From Gluconobacter sp. Gdi (GTDB taxonomy: Bacteria; Pseudomonadota; Alphaproteobacteria; Acetobacterales; Acetobacteraceae), in NCBI RefSeq assembly GCF_014132155.1, contig NZ_BLJQ01000004.1, positions 186,001-250,000 on the forward strand: 64,000 nucleotides of DNA, written 5' to 3'. The position numbers and the translations under genes are program-made. The notes below the pieces were generated by a model. That model was not told the DNA's origin, searched no databases, and worked only from the letters and a program-made list of their open reading frames with translations. How positions within the stretch are numbered: position 1 is the first letter of the stretch; each line of letters starts with the position of its first letter. Of the stretch, positions 28,407 through 35,143 are shown piece by piece.

Positions 28407-29555
28407 TTACCGGGGCGTACTTTCAGCCGTAACGGCTTCAGCAATTAAAGGGTCTGTCTGTGGCAGACCGGCAATCCGGGGCTGCGCCCCTTTGATGCGT
28501 TCTTCCAGCCCCGCGTTCAGCTCCGCCCCAAAGAGCACGACGTACGCACTCACAAAGAACCACATCATGATCGCCGCAACCGCCCCCAAGGGCCCGTATG
28601 TTGCGCCGTAGCTCGCAAAGTGCGCTACGTACCACGAAAATCCGAGCGACATGAGAACCCACAGGACGGTCGCCAGCGCTGATCCGGGAAATATCCACCG
28701 CCACTTTGCTGGCTCCCGACTGGGGGCAAAGCGATAAAGCATCGTTACTGCCACGAAGACGAACAGCAGCATCAGGATCGGTGCAAGCGTGTGCACGACA
28801 AGCGGCGCACCGTAAGACACCAGCAGATCAAACGGCGGCGGCGGCTTTCTGAAACCCAGATAGCGCGGAAGGTAATCAACCAGCGCAGGCGCAGCCACCA
28901 TCAGCGCCAATGTCAGCGCAGCCCCAACAACAGCCATCAGAGTGGTGGCCAGAGCAGTCGCCTGGAACCTCAGGAAGCCGCGTGTTTCGGTGGCATTATA
29001 TGCCATGTTCAACGCGGACAGGATCGACTTCGTACTGGCTGAAGCGGACCACAACGCGACGGAAACAGAAAAAATCAGCCCGATGGTCAGAGACGTATGC
29101 GGCTGGGAAACCAGCTCGTGAATACGATTGCCAATCAGCGAATAAGCTGTTGGGGGCAGCAGATGACGCAGCACTTCAAGCTGCGGCTCAACGGTCTGCA
29201 GATCGAAAGCCAGACCATATAGCGAGATTAGACTCGATATGGCTGGAAAGAGAGAGAGCGTGGCGTAGAACGCACAGCCCGCGGCAGAGAGGGACGTCTG
29301 GGACGATCCCACTTCCGAAAAGACCTGACGTAAGACAATCTTCCAGCCCGCCTTGGGCATACTTAGGGGAGAGTTCGCTCCCGTGCCCGGGGCGTCGGGA
29401 CCAAGCTCACGTGCCTTGCGAATATCTTCTTCGCTAGGTTCAGGCGTCAGTTCATGGACACGCTGGATATCCTGATGGATTTGTTTCCGGTCAGGGTCCG
29501 AAGGTGCGTCTGGCGCTGGACCGGAAGCTGACGCAGAATCGGGAAATAAGCTCAC
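28407..29555 (-). CDS. YihY/BrkB-family inner membrane protein
   Basis: A 382-residue membrane protein with six hydrophobic segments in the central 300 residues. Landmarks are AAGCAFYATLSLFPAISSLISL, ALNMAYNATETRGFLRFQA, and APSREPAKWRWIFPGSALAT. The N-terminal ~70 residues are polar and acidic. The family was once called ribonuclease BN, but transport or envelope roles are more likely and unproven. A perfect 7-bp hairpin (CCCCGGT/ACCGGGG, 28398-28415) overlaps the stop region and could slow transcription, although it has no T tract. Confidence 0.9.
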   Translation of the reverse strand: MSLFPDSASASGPAPDAPSDPDRKQIHQDIQRVHELTPEPSEEDIRKARELGPDAPGTGANSPLSMPKAGWKIVLRQVFSEVGSSQTSLSAAGCAFYATLSLFPAISSLISLYGLAFDLQTVEPQLEVLRHLLPPTAYSLIGNRIHELVSQPHTSLTIGLIFSVSVALWSASASTKSILSALNMAYNATETRGFLRFQATALATTLMAVVGAALTLALMVAAPALVDYLPRYLGFRKPPPPFDLLVSYGAPLVVHTLAPILMLLFVFVAVTMLYRFAPSREPAKWRWIFPGSALATVLWVLMSLGFSWYVAHFASYGATYGPLGAVAAIMMWFFVSAYVVLFGAELNAGLEERIKGAQPRIAGLPQTDPLIAEAVTAESTPR

Positions 29556-29724
29556 TCAGGGGTCCTCGGCAGTTCCTGTTATGGGCAACAGGCGAGATTA
29601 AGTCGTTCCGTTCTCGAGATCGACAGAACCTAGCATACGCAGAAATCACCTTCTGCGTTCCGAATTTGCCCTGATTTCACTCTCCTCAATATTTCCAAAA
29701 CACAAATAATGCAAAATTAGCTCT
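29556..29724. other. Divergent promoter region between brkB-like gene and the decarboxylase leader
   Basis: Together with the candidate leader that follows, this forms a 382-nt gap without a gene. This 169-nt part must hold the promoters of both directions. It ends in an AT-rich stretch (29690-29724) just before the first leader hairpin. No operator can be named with confidence. Confidence 0.5.
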
Positions 29725-29937
29725 TGCAACGGCGGGGCTTTGGTTTCATACGCCCCGTCACGCAGCAACGCACGTGCCACTGGCCCTCTCGAGGTTACGC
29801 AACGACGTCAAGCGTTCTGGCCTTCCGGGTCCCGCTTCTTTTGGGTCCCCGCTATTCGCTGGTCCGTTCGACCGTTTCGCAACACACTCGCAGGGTGTAA
29901 CTGTTCCCTGACGAGTCCGGTTCTGGGAAAGAGTGTC
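29725..29937 (+). ncRNA. Candidate speF-type leader RNA before ornithine decarboxylase
   Basis: A structured leader precedes the decarboxylase. Its first hairpin is GGCGGGGC/GCCCCGTC (29731-29738/29752-29759, 8 pairs). Smaller hairpins are GGTC/GACC (29861-29864/29870-29873) and ACAC/GTGT (29882-29885/29895-29898). TTCCC/GGGAA (29904-29908/29925-29929) would mask GGGAAAGAG, the likely ribosome binding site before the ATG at 29938. The speF motif is known upstream of ornithine decarboxylase genes in alphaproteobacteria, and position fits. The assignment is from context and hairpins; a covariance search was not possible. The decarboxylase frame stays open back to 29740, but that part does not look like protein. 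Confidence 0.55.
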
Positions 29938-31077
29938 ATGACTCCCAAAATCACCCGTTTTCTTGCCGAGCAGCAGCCGGCAACCCCTTGCCTCGTCGTT
30001 GATCTCGATGTTGTGGAAAGCAACTATCGTGCCCTTCACGACGCCCTACCAGCTGGCAAGATCTATTACGCCATCAAGGCCAATCCGGCACCGTCCATCC
30101 TGAAGCGCCTTGTCGCTCTGGGATCGTCTTTCGATGCAGCATCGCTCGAAGAAATCCGGATGTGCCTGAAGGCTGGCGCCACACCTGATCGCATCTCCTA
30201 CGGCAATACGCTCAAGAAGGTTGGTGCCATCCGTGAAGCCCGGGACATGGGCATTGATCTCTTTGTGCTCGACAGCATGGAAGAGCTCGAAAAGATTGCA
30301 GAGAACGCACCGGGAGCGCGCGTCTTCTGCCGCCTGGCTGTTGAGAACGAAGGCGCTGACTGGCCGCTGTCGCGCAAGTTCGGCACAACAATTGCCCACG
30401 CCCGCGACCTGATGATCCGCGCGCGCGATCTGGGCCTGCATCCCTATGGCCTCTCGTTCCATGTCGGAAGCCAGCAGACGGGTATCGCCGCCTACCAGCA
30501 CGCTATTGCTACGGCCGCACGCCTCTATCATGAGCTGCGCGCGGAAGGCCTTGACCTTCAGATGATCAATCTGGGCGGCGGCTTCCCAACCCATTATCGG
30601 GAAGACATTCCGTCTGTGCAGGAATTTGGCGCCGCCATTCAGGCCGCTCTCCGCGAGCACTTTCCTGACGAGCAGCCAGAAGTTCTGCTGGAACCGGGCC
30701 GATATATGGTCGGTCAGGCCGGTGTAGTGTCGAGCGAGGTCATTCTTGTGAGCCGTCGTGGCGGTGCAGAAACAGACCCACGCTGGGTCTATCTGGACAT
30801 CGGGCGCTTCGGTGGCCTCGCAGAGACGGAAGGTGAAGCCATTCGCTACACATTCCGCACGTCTCGCGACGACACAGACAGCTCACGTTCCCCCTGCGTC
30901 GTGGCAGGACCAAGCTGCGATGGTGTCGATATTCTCTATGAGAAGAACCGCATCCCGCTGCCGAACAGCCTAAAGTCTGGAGATCGCATCGAAATCCTGG
31001 CGACTGGCGCTTATGTTTCGACCTACTGCTCCGTCGGGTTCAATGGTTTTCCGCCTCTGACCGAGCACTATATCTAA
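29938..31077 (+). CDS. Ornithine decarboxylase (fold III, PLP-dependent)
   Basis: Decarboxylates ornithine (possibly also lysine) to start polyamine synthesis. The 379-residue protein has the PLP lysine at Lys47 (YYAIKANP), the HVGSQ motif, NLGGGFPTHY, EPGRYMVGQAG and the substrate-site cysteine near residue 327 (GPSCDGVDIL). This is the eukaryotic-like fold III family, normal for alphaproteobacteria. The ATG at 29938 gives the family length and lies just after the hairpin that may mask its ribosome binding site. Strict ornithine versus lysine preference cannot be read reliably. Confidence 0.92.
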   Translation: MTPKITRFLAEQQPATPCLVVDLDVVESNYRALHDALPAGKIYYAIKANPAPSILKRLVALGSSFDAASLEEIRMCLKAGATPDRISYGNTLKKVGAIREARDMGIDLFVLDSMEELEKIAENAPGARVFCRLAVENEGADWPLSRKFGTTIAHARDLMIRARDLGLHPYGLSFHVGSQQTGIAAYQHAIATAARLYHELRAEGLDLQMINLGGGFPTHYREDIPSVQEFGAAIQAALREHFPDEQPEVLLEPGRYMVGQAGVVSSEVILVSRRGGAETDPRWVYLDIGRFGGLAETEGEAIRYTFRTSRDDTDSSRSPCVVAGPSCDGVDILYEKNRIPLPNSLKSGDRIEILATGAYVSTYCSVGFNGFPPLTEHYI

Positions 31078-31195
31078 GTTGCTTCTGATTGGGGGTGGCA
31101 CAGACCATCCCCGAAAAAAGCCTTGTCTACTCCCTCAGGCCTTGTGTCCTAATGTGTCACCCCCATCTCCAAGGGGGTAGCAAAAGGACCGCACC

Positions 31196-31402
31196 ATGAA
31201 ACTCAGCGCACGTAATCAGCTCAAAGGTCAGATTACATAGATCGTAAAAGGCGCAACGACGTCTCACATCACGATCGACGTCAACGGGACGATTATTACA
31301 AGTGCCATCACCAATGAAGCTGTTGAGGAACTGTCACTGACAGCGGGCAAGGAAGCCTATGCCGTTATCAAGGCTTCCAGCGTCATGGTCGGCGTGGACT
31401 GA
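31196..31402 (+). pseudogene. Mop-like TOBE molybdate-binding protein with in-frame amber stop
   Basis: Read from the ATG at 31196, the frame encodes a 68-residue Mop/TOBE protein (MKLSARNQLKGQIT, stop, then IVKGATTSHITIDV, IITSAITNEAVEELSL and AYAVIKASSVMVGVD). Such proteins store or buffer molybdate. Codon 15 is TAG (31238-31240), where relatives have Glu, Lys or Gln (recall), and one base change explains it. An AAAAGGA ribosome binding site precedes the ATG, and a CCCCC/GGGGG hairpin is at 31159-31178. The rest of the frame is intact to the TGA at 31400. No downstream start would restore a full domain. A sequencing error cannot be excluded. The molybdenum cofactor operon begins about 1 kb away. 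Confidence 0.8.
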
Positions 31403-31525
31403 GCCCACGCACCTACTTGGCCCAGACTTCACTCAGATTGCAGGGCAGTCTGGTGAGGTCTGACCGCTTTTAAATCCAAGCCCTGCAGGCTGTGGTATTT
31501 CGTCTCTTGCAGATTTCAGCAGAAT

Positions 31526-32086
31526 TCAGTGCAGGGTACGTCCCGCCCAGGCCTGAGGGATATCCCGTGGCCAAAGCACGCGCATTTCAGCCGGATGAAT
31601 CTTTTTCCACCGCGCCAGAGATGACAAAGCTCCGGCCCCTGCTGTCTTGCGCTCATGCCGCGGAAGCCAGTGACCAATCCCAGCCATACAGTCTGAAATC
31701 AGGGCGAGAGCCGTGACAATGTAACCCTGCATCAGTCGTTCGGGGAAAAGGTCAGCAAGAAGGTGAAAGACTTCCTTCTGGCCATCATTCTGCACCGTCT
31801 GGATCCCCTGGAGAAAGCGCTCCTCCATCGCACTCAGCCCCTGAGAGCCCGGCGGATTGATATCCAGCACAGGGAGCCCGGCTTCTCTCAGATGCTGGGC
31901 TGCATCCTCGAACGCTCGCTCCGCGGCATCAAGAACAGGACGGAAAGATGCCGGAAACATGCCATCCGTCGTGCGGGTTTCATGGCAGTACGGCAGGCGG
32001 TATCGGCTGACCAGACACCGGATACTCCAGAGTGCCAGTCTTTCGCAGCAGCACAGGTCAGACAGGAAAAGCGGTGTCCGTGTCAT
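31526..32086 (-). CDS. Unknown protein behind a Fur-box-like site
   Basis: A 186-residue protein that I do not recognise. It starts MTRTPLFLSDLCCCERLALW, with three consecutive cysteines at residues 12-14 and another a little further on (SIRCLV). The rest is mostly helical (EERFLQGIQTVQNDGQKEV, then GYIVTALALISDC). CGGAG 7 nt before the ATG at 32086 favours this start over the ATG at 32119. A Fur-box-like sequence lies 39-57 nt upstream, so iron-repressed expression is likely. An Fe-S or metal-related role is a guess from the cysteines and the site. It stands alone between the broken mop gene and the moa operon. Confidence 0.7.
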   Translation of the reverse strand: MTRTPLFLSDLCCCERLALWSIRCLVSRYRLPYCHETRTTDGMFPASFRPVLDAAERAFEDAAQHLREAGLPVLDINPPGSQGLSAMEERFLQGIQTVQNDGQKEVFHLLADLFPERLMQGYIVTALALISDCMAGIGHWLPRHERKTAGAGALSSLARWKKIHPAEMRVLWPRDIPQAWAGRTLH

Positions 32087-32124
32087 GATCAATCTCCGAA
32101 TCAGCAGAACCAGAGACACTCTAA

Positions 32125-32143
32125 TTGAGAATGATTTGCAATA
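32125..32143 (-). promoter_or_regulatory. Fur-box-like operator
   Basis: The minus strand reads TATTGCAAATCATTCTCAA, close to the proteobacterial Fur consensus seen before iron-uptake genes. It lies 39 nt before the chosen start of the unknown cysteine-containing gene, where it would overlap the promoter. Confidence 0.65.
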
Positions 32144-32180
32144 TCAAACTAAAAATGCGTGACCGCACGCTTGTGGCACG

Positions 32181-32220
32181 AAAAAAATGCTTGCCGCCCT
32201 CTTCTGGAAAGAGGACAGCA
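32181..32220 (-). terminator. Terminator of the moeA-moaE operon
   Basis: On the minus strand an imperfect hairpin (CCTCTT/AAGAGG core, TTGC/GCAA base, 32191-32220) is followed by a run of seven T (32181-32187). A second weaker hairpin (CCGGC/GCCGG, 32252-32278) lies closer to the moaE stop, with a T-rich tract after it. Either could end the operon. Confidence 0.55.
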
Positions 32221-32286
32221 ACACTCTGATTTTCAAAAAGAAAGAGAATGCCCGGCAAGAGTCAGACGTACTCGCCGGACAATAGA

Positions 32287-32784
32287 TCAGTGCTTGTGAC
32301 CGCAAGACCCATGATCGTGATGATGATGATCGTGATCGTCATCGCTTATCCGGGGAGCGACCTGACAGTGATGGCAGGCCACCCATTCGGCGTCACCATC
32401 CAGATAATGCTCTTTCTTCCAGACGGGCACCCGGTGCTTGATCTCGTCGATGATATAACGACATGCCCGGAACGCTGCATCGCGATGAGGCGCAGACACG
32501 CCGATCCAGACGGCAACATCCCCAACCCGTAGTGTTCCCGTCCGGTGCATGGCCACAGCATGGCTGATTTCAAATCGGGCCAATGCTTCTTCAATAATCC
32601 GCGCACCTTCTTTTTCTGCGAGGGCAGCGTAGGATTCATATTCCAGACCATCCACTGGACGGCCCTCGTTGCTATTGCGAACCCAGCCTTCAAAAGTGCA
32701 GAAGCCACCAGCTTCGGCCAGATGTAAGCCCTCTCGCAGCATGTCCAGATCGACTGGCGCATCAGCCATCAGAAAATGGGTCAT
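32287..32784 (-). CDS. moaE: Molybdopterin synthase large subunit with His-rich tail
   Basis: With the MoaD thiocarboxylate it converts precursor Z (cPMP) to molybdopterin. The 165-residue protein has GGFCTFEGWVRN near residue 30, LEYESYAALAEKE, and the active-site region VGVSAPHR-like (WIGVSAPHRDAAF) with VPVWKKEHYLDG holding the catalytic lysines. The start overlaps the upstream stop (ATGA). The frame runs 20 residues further upstream, but that part is moaD in another frame. Unusually, it ends in an Asp/His-rich tail with nine His among the last 16 residues, one Cys included, which could bind metal. E. coli MoaE (~150 residues) lacks this tail. Confidence 0.94.
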   Translation of the reverse strand: MTHFLMADAPVDLDMLREGLHLAEAGGFCTFEGWVRNSNEGRPVDGLEYESYAALAEKEGARIIEEALARFEISHAVAMHRTGTLRVGDVAVWIGVSAPHRDAAFRACRYIIDEIKHRVPVWKKEHYLDGDAEWVACHHCQVAPRISDDDHDHHHHDHGSCGHKH

Positions 32785-33608
32785 CCGCCGGTCACCGGCG
32801 GAATGAACACAACGTGGTCCCCGCTCTTCAGAGGCTGCGTCCAAGGTGCGAAATCTCCATTCAAGGCAACCCGGAGACGATCAGCCTCAAACGGAAAGCC
32901 ATATTTCTCTTTCAGTTGCTCATAAAGCGGACCGACCGTTCCGAAATGCGTTTCCACAGTTTCAGTTTTCTGCCCTGCAAGTTCACGCATCTGAGCAAAA
33001 TATTCCACATCGAGGCGGATCATCTGTCCTCCCAATCGCCGTGAGACGCTTGCACGCTCTTCCGGAGTATTGATGTTATCCAGAGCACCAACTGTCTCCG
33101 GAGAAAGCAGTAGCGTCCGGCTATTGATAAGAAGCTTACGGGGGCATTTCCGCCCCCCTTCGACCTGACGCGCCAGAGCGTCCAGCGCTTCCGGCTCCCA
33201 GATCGCACAGAGAGGTTCTGGCAGCCCATCATGTTCGCTGCGATAGGCTACCGCAACATGCTGATCATCCCGGGCAGCAATCAAAGTTTCAAGCGTAACC
33301 TGATCAAGAAGCGGCAGATCACACGCCAGAACCAACCAGGCGGCCTCTGGAAAAGCCTGATGCGCGGACAGGAGGCCCGCAGCGGGACCGTCTACTGTGA
33401 CCGCGTCAACAATCTGAGGAAACTGCGCCCGCAGCGGGTCCTCCTTCTGTGCCGGACGCACGGAAACAAAACAGCGCTCGACAAGAGGAGAGAGCGCCTC
33501 AAACCCAACCTGTAACTGGGGCGCTCCGTGATAGGACAGTTCAGCCTTGTCCTGCCCCATCCGCGCACTGACGCCACCCGCCAGAACCAGACCGTAAAGC
33601 GGCCTCAT
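32781..33608 (-). CDS. MobA::MoaD fusion (Mo-cofactor guanylyltransferase + molybdopterin synthase small subunit)
   Basis: One 275-residue frame carries two cofactor enzymes. Residues 1-~190 are MobA, which attaches GMP to molybdopterin (LVLAGGVSARMGQDKAEL at 8-25, then DGPAAGLLSAHQAF, LACDLPLLD and NINTPEE). Residues 196-275 are MoaD, the ubiquitin-like sulfur carrier (MIRLDVEYFAQMREL, ending FIPPVTGG). The free Gly-Gly end needed for thiocarboxylation is intact. An internal ATG at 33023 with a strong ribosome binding site could also produce separate 80-residue MoaD. The gene overlaps moaC and moaE by 4 nt each. In most bacteria mobA and moaD are separate genes. No frameshift signature or stop is seen between the parts. 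Confidence 0.92.
   Translation of the reverse strand: MRPLYGLVLAGGVSARMGQDKAELSYHGAPQLQVGFEALSPLVERCFVSVRPAQKEDPLRAQFPQIVDAVTVDGPAAGLLSAHQAFPEAAWLVLACDLPLLDQVTLETLIAARDDQHVAVAYRSEHDGLPEPLCAIWEPEALDALARQVEGGRKCPRKLLINSRTLLLSPETVGALDNINTPEERASVSRRLGGQMIRLDVEYFAQMRELAGQKTETVETHFGTVGPLYEQLKEKYGFPFEADRLRVALNGDFAPWTQPLKSGDHVVFIPPVTGG
33021..33033 (-). promoter_or_regulatory. Internal ribosome binding site and start codon for a separate MoaD
   Basis: Inside the fusion frame the minus strand reads GGGAGGACAGATG. A near-perfect Shine-Dalgarno stands 4 nt before an in-frame ATG (codon 196) exactly at the MoaD domain border. It could yield an 80-residue free MoaD beside the fusion protein. Confidence 0.6.
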
Positions 33609-34087
33609 GCTTCAATCCGCTGGAAATCACGTTTCCCACCGGCCTTCCCCATAAGCTTCACTTCGCGAATGACCATGTCATGAGACAGAGCCTTACACAT
33701 GTCATAGATCGTCAGAGCAGCAACGGAGGCACCCGTCAGGGCTTCCATTTCCACGCCTGTCTTGCCCTGGCAGGACACGCGGCAGTCGATGACGGCTTCA
33801 TCGCCCTCCATCGTGATTTCCACACGACATCCGTTCAGGGATAGGGGATGACACAGCGGAATCAACTGGGACGTCGCTTTCACACCCATGACACCCGCAA
33901 TCTGAGCAACAGTCAAAACCGCGCCCTTCTTGGTCATGAATCCGGCATCATTTAGCGTCTGCGCAACGTCCCGGGGAAAGAGAACACGGGCCTGAGCATG
34001 AGCCGTGCGGTCTGTCACGGTCTTACCGCTTACATCCACCATGCGCGGATCTTCACCACGTTCATCAACATGAGTGAGCGTTTTCAT
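33605..34087 (-). CDS. moaC: Cyclic pyranopterin monophosphate synthase
   Basis: Works after MoaA to form cPMP, the first committed molybdopterin precursor. The 160-residue protein contains LTHVDERGEDPRMVDVSGK, the core SQLIPLCHPLSLNGCRVEI, GVEMEALTGASVAALTIYD and CKALSHDMVIREVKLMGKAGG. All are MoaC hallmarks. The stop overlaps the mobA::moaD start (ATGA), and moaA ends 18 nt upstream. Confidence 0.97.
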   Translation of the reverse strand: MKTLTHVDERGEDPRMVDVSGKTVTDRTAHAQARVLFPRDVAQTLNDAGFMTKKGAVLTVAQIAGVMGVKATSQLIPLCHPLSLNGCRVEITMEGDEAVIDCRVSCQGKTGVEMEALTGASVAALTIYDMCKALSHDMVIREVKLMGKAGGKRDFQRIEA

Positions 34088-34105
34088 CCGTCCTGACCTC
34101 CCGAT

Positions 34106-35143
34106 CTAACCACCGATATAATTCATTTCTATCCGACGTTTCGTCGAAGATACCTCACCGGCGGTTCGTTCTTCACTGTACCTGTCGGTACGCATCCGCC
34201 ACACCGAAGCCAGACGTTCGCGTAAAGCCTCTTCATCCGCCCCGCTGCGAAGAAGTGACCGCAGGTCTGTCCCTTCCGAAGCGAAAAGGCACGTATAGAT
34301 CTGCCCGTCCGACGACAGCCGCGCCCGTGAACAATCCCCACAGAACGGAGCGGTGACGGAAGAAATGAACCCAATCTCTCCCGCACCATCCTGATACCGA
34401 TACCGACGCGCAACCTCACCCTGATACTGCGCGCCTAATGGCTCAAGCGGCCAGAGAGCATTCAACCGCTCGACCAGTTCGCGGGACGGGACGACTTCAC
34501 CCAGTTCCCAGTGATTCCGCGTGCCCACGTCCATATATTCAATAAAGCGCACAATGACGCCTGTATGACGAAAGCGGGCCGCAAGAGCCTCCACACCATC
34601 ATCATTTACACCTCGCTGCACGACGGTGTTCAGCTTGACACCACCGGGGAATGACAACGCCTGTGCATTTTCGATCGCACGTAGCACCGGCTCCAGCTGC
34701 GCCCTACCACCGCTCATTCGTGCAAACACAGCCGGATCAAGACTATCCAGGCTCACGGTAATGCGCCCCAGCCCCGCATCTTTCAGGGACTGCGCGTGAC
34801 GATCAAGCAGAACACCATTGGTCGTAAGTGCCACATCTTCGACGCCCGGTATCTCCACCAGTCTGCGAACCAGAGATACCAAATCAGGCCGAAGGAGAGG
34901 CTCGCCGCCCGTCAGGCGCAACTTGGTCACGCCTAGGGAAACCGCCGCCCGTGCCACCTGAACGATCTCGTCAAAGCTCAGACGTTCTTTAGGCTCCAGA
35001 AAGCGGAAATGTTCATGATACGTGGCTTCCGGCATGCAGTAAGGGCACCGGAAATTACAACGGTCCATCACCGAAATCCGCAAATCGTGCAGAGGACGAT
35101 TGAACCGGTCCCGAACAAATCTGTCAGTCGTGCTACCAGCCAT
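34106..35143 (-). CDS. moaA: GTP 3',8-cyclase (radical SAM)
   Basis: Radical SAM enzyme that rearranges GTP at the start of molybdopterin synthesis. The N-terminal cluster motif is C29-x3-C33-x2-C36 (CNFRCPYC). The C-terminal cluster is in APFCGDCSRARLSSDGQIYTC. The protein ends in the Gly-Gly tail (NYIGG) required for activity. The ATG at 35143 gives 345 residues and overlaps the moeA stop by 11 nt. The frame opens ten codons earlier, but those lie inside moeA. Confidence 0.96.
   Translation of the reverse strand: MAGSTTDRFVRDRFNRPLHDLRISVMDRCNFRCPYCMPEATYHEHFRFLEPKERLSFDEIVQVARAAVSLGVTKLRLTGGEPLLRPDLVSLVRRLVEIPGVEDVALTTNGVLLDRHAQSLKDAGLGRITVSLDSLDPAVFARMSGGRAQLEPVLRAIENAQALSFPGGVKLNTVVQRGVNDDGVEALAARFRHTGVIVRFIEYMDVGTRNHWELGEVVPSRELVERLNALWPLEPLGAQYQGEVARRYRYQDGAGEIGFISSVTAPFCGDCSRARLSSDGQIYTCLFASEGTDLRSLLRSGADEEALRERLASVWRMRTDRYSEERTAGEVSSTKRRIEMNYIGG

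Noticed and set aside
29740-29937. Extension of ornithine decarboxylase by 66 codons
   Set aside because: The region holds hairpins and low-complexity translation. The ATG at 29938 fits the family.
31078-31120. Hairpin GGGGGTGG/CCATCCCC after ornithine decarboxylase as terminator
   Set aside because: The hairpin is followed by A, not T, on the plus strand. It may be structural but does not fit a rho-independent terminator.
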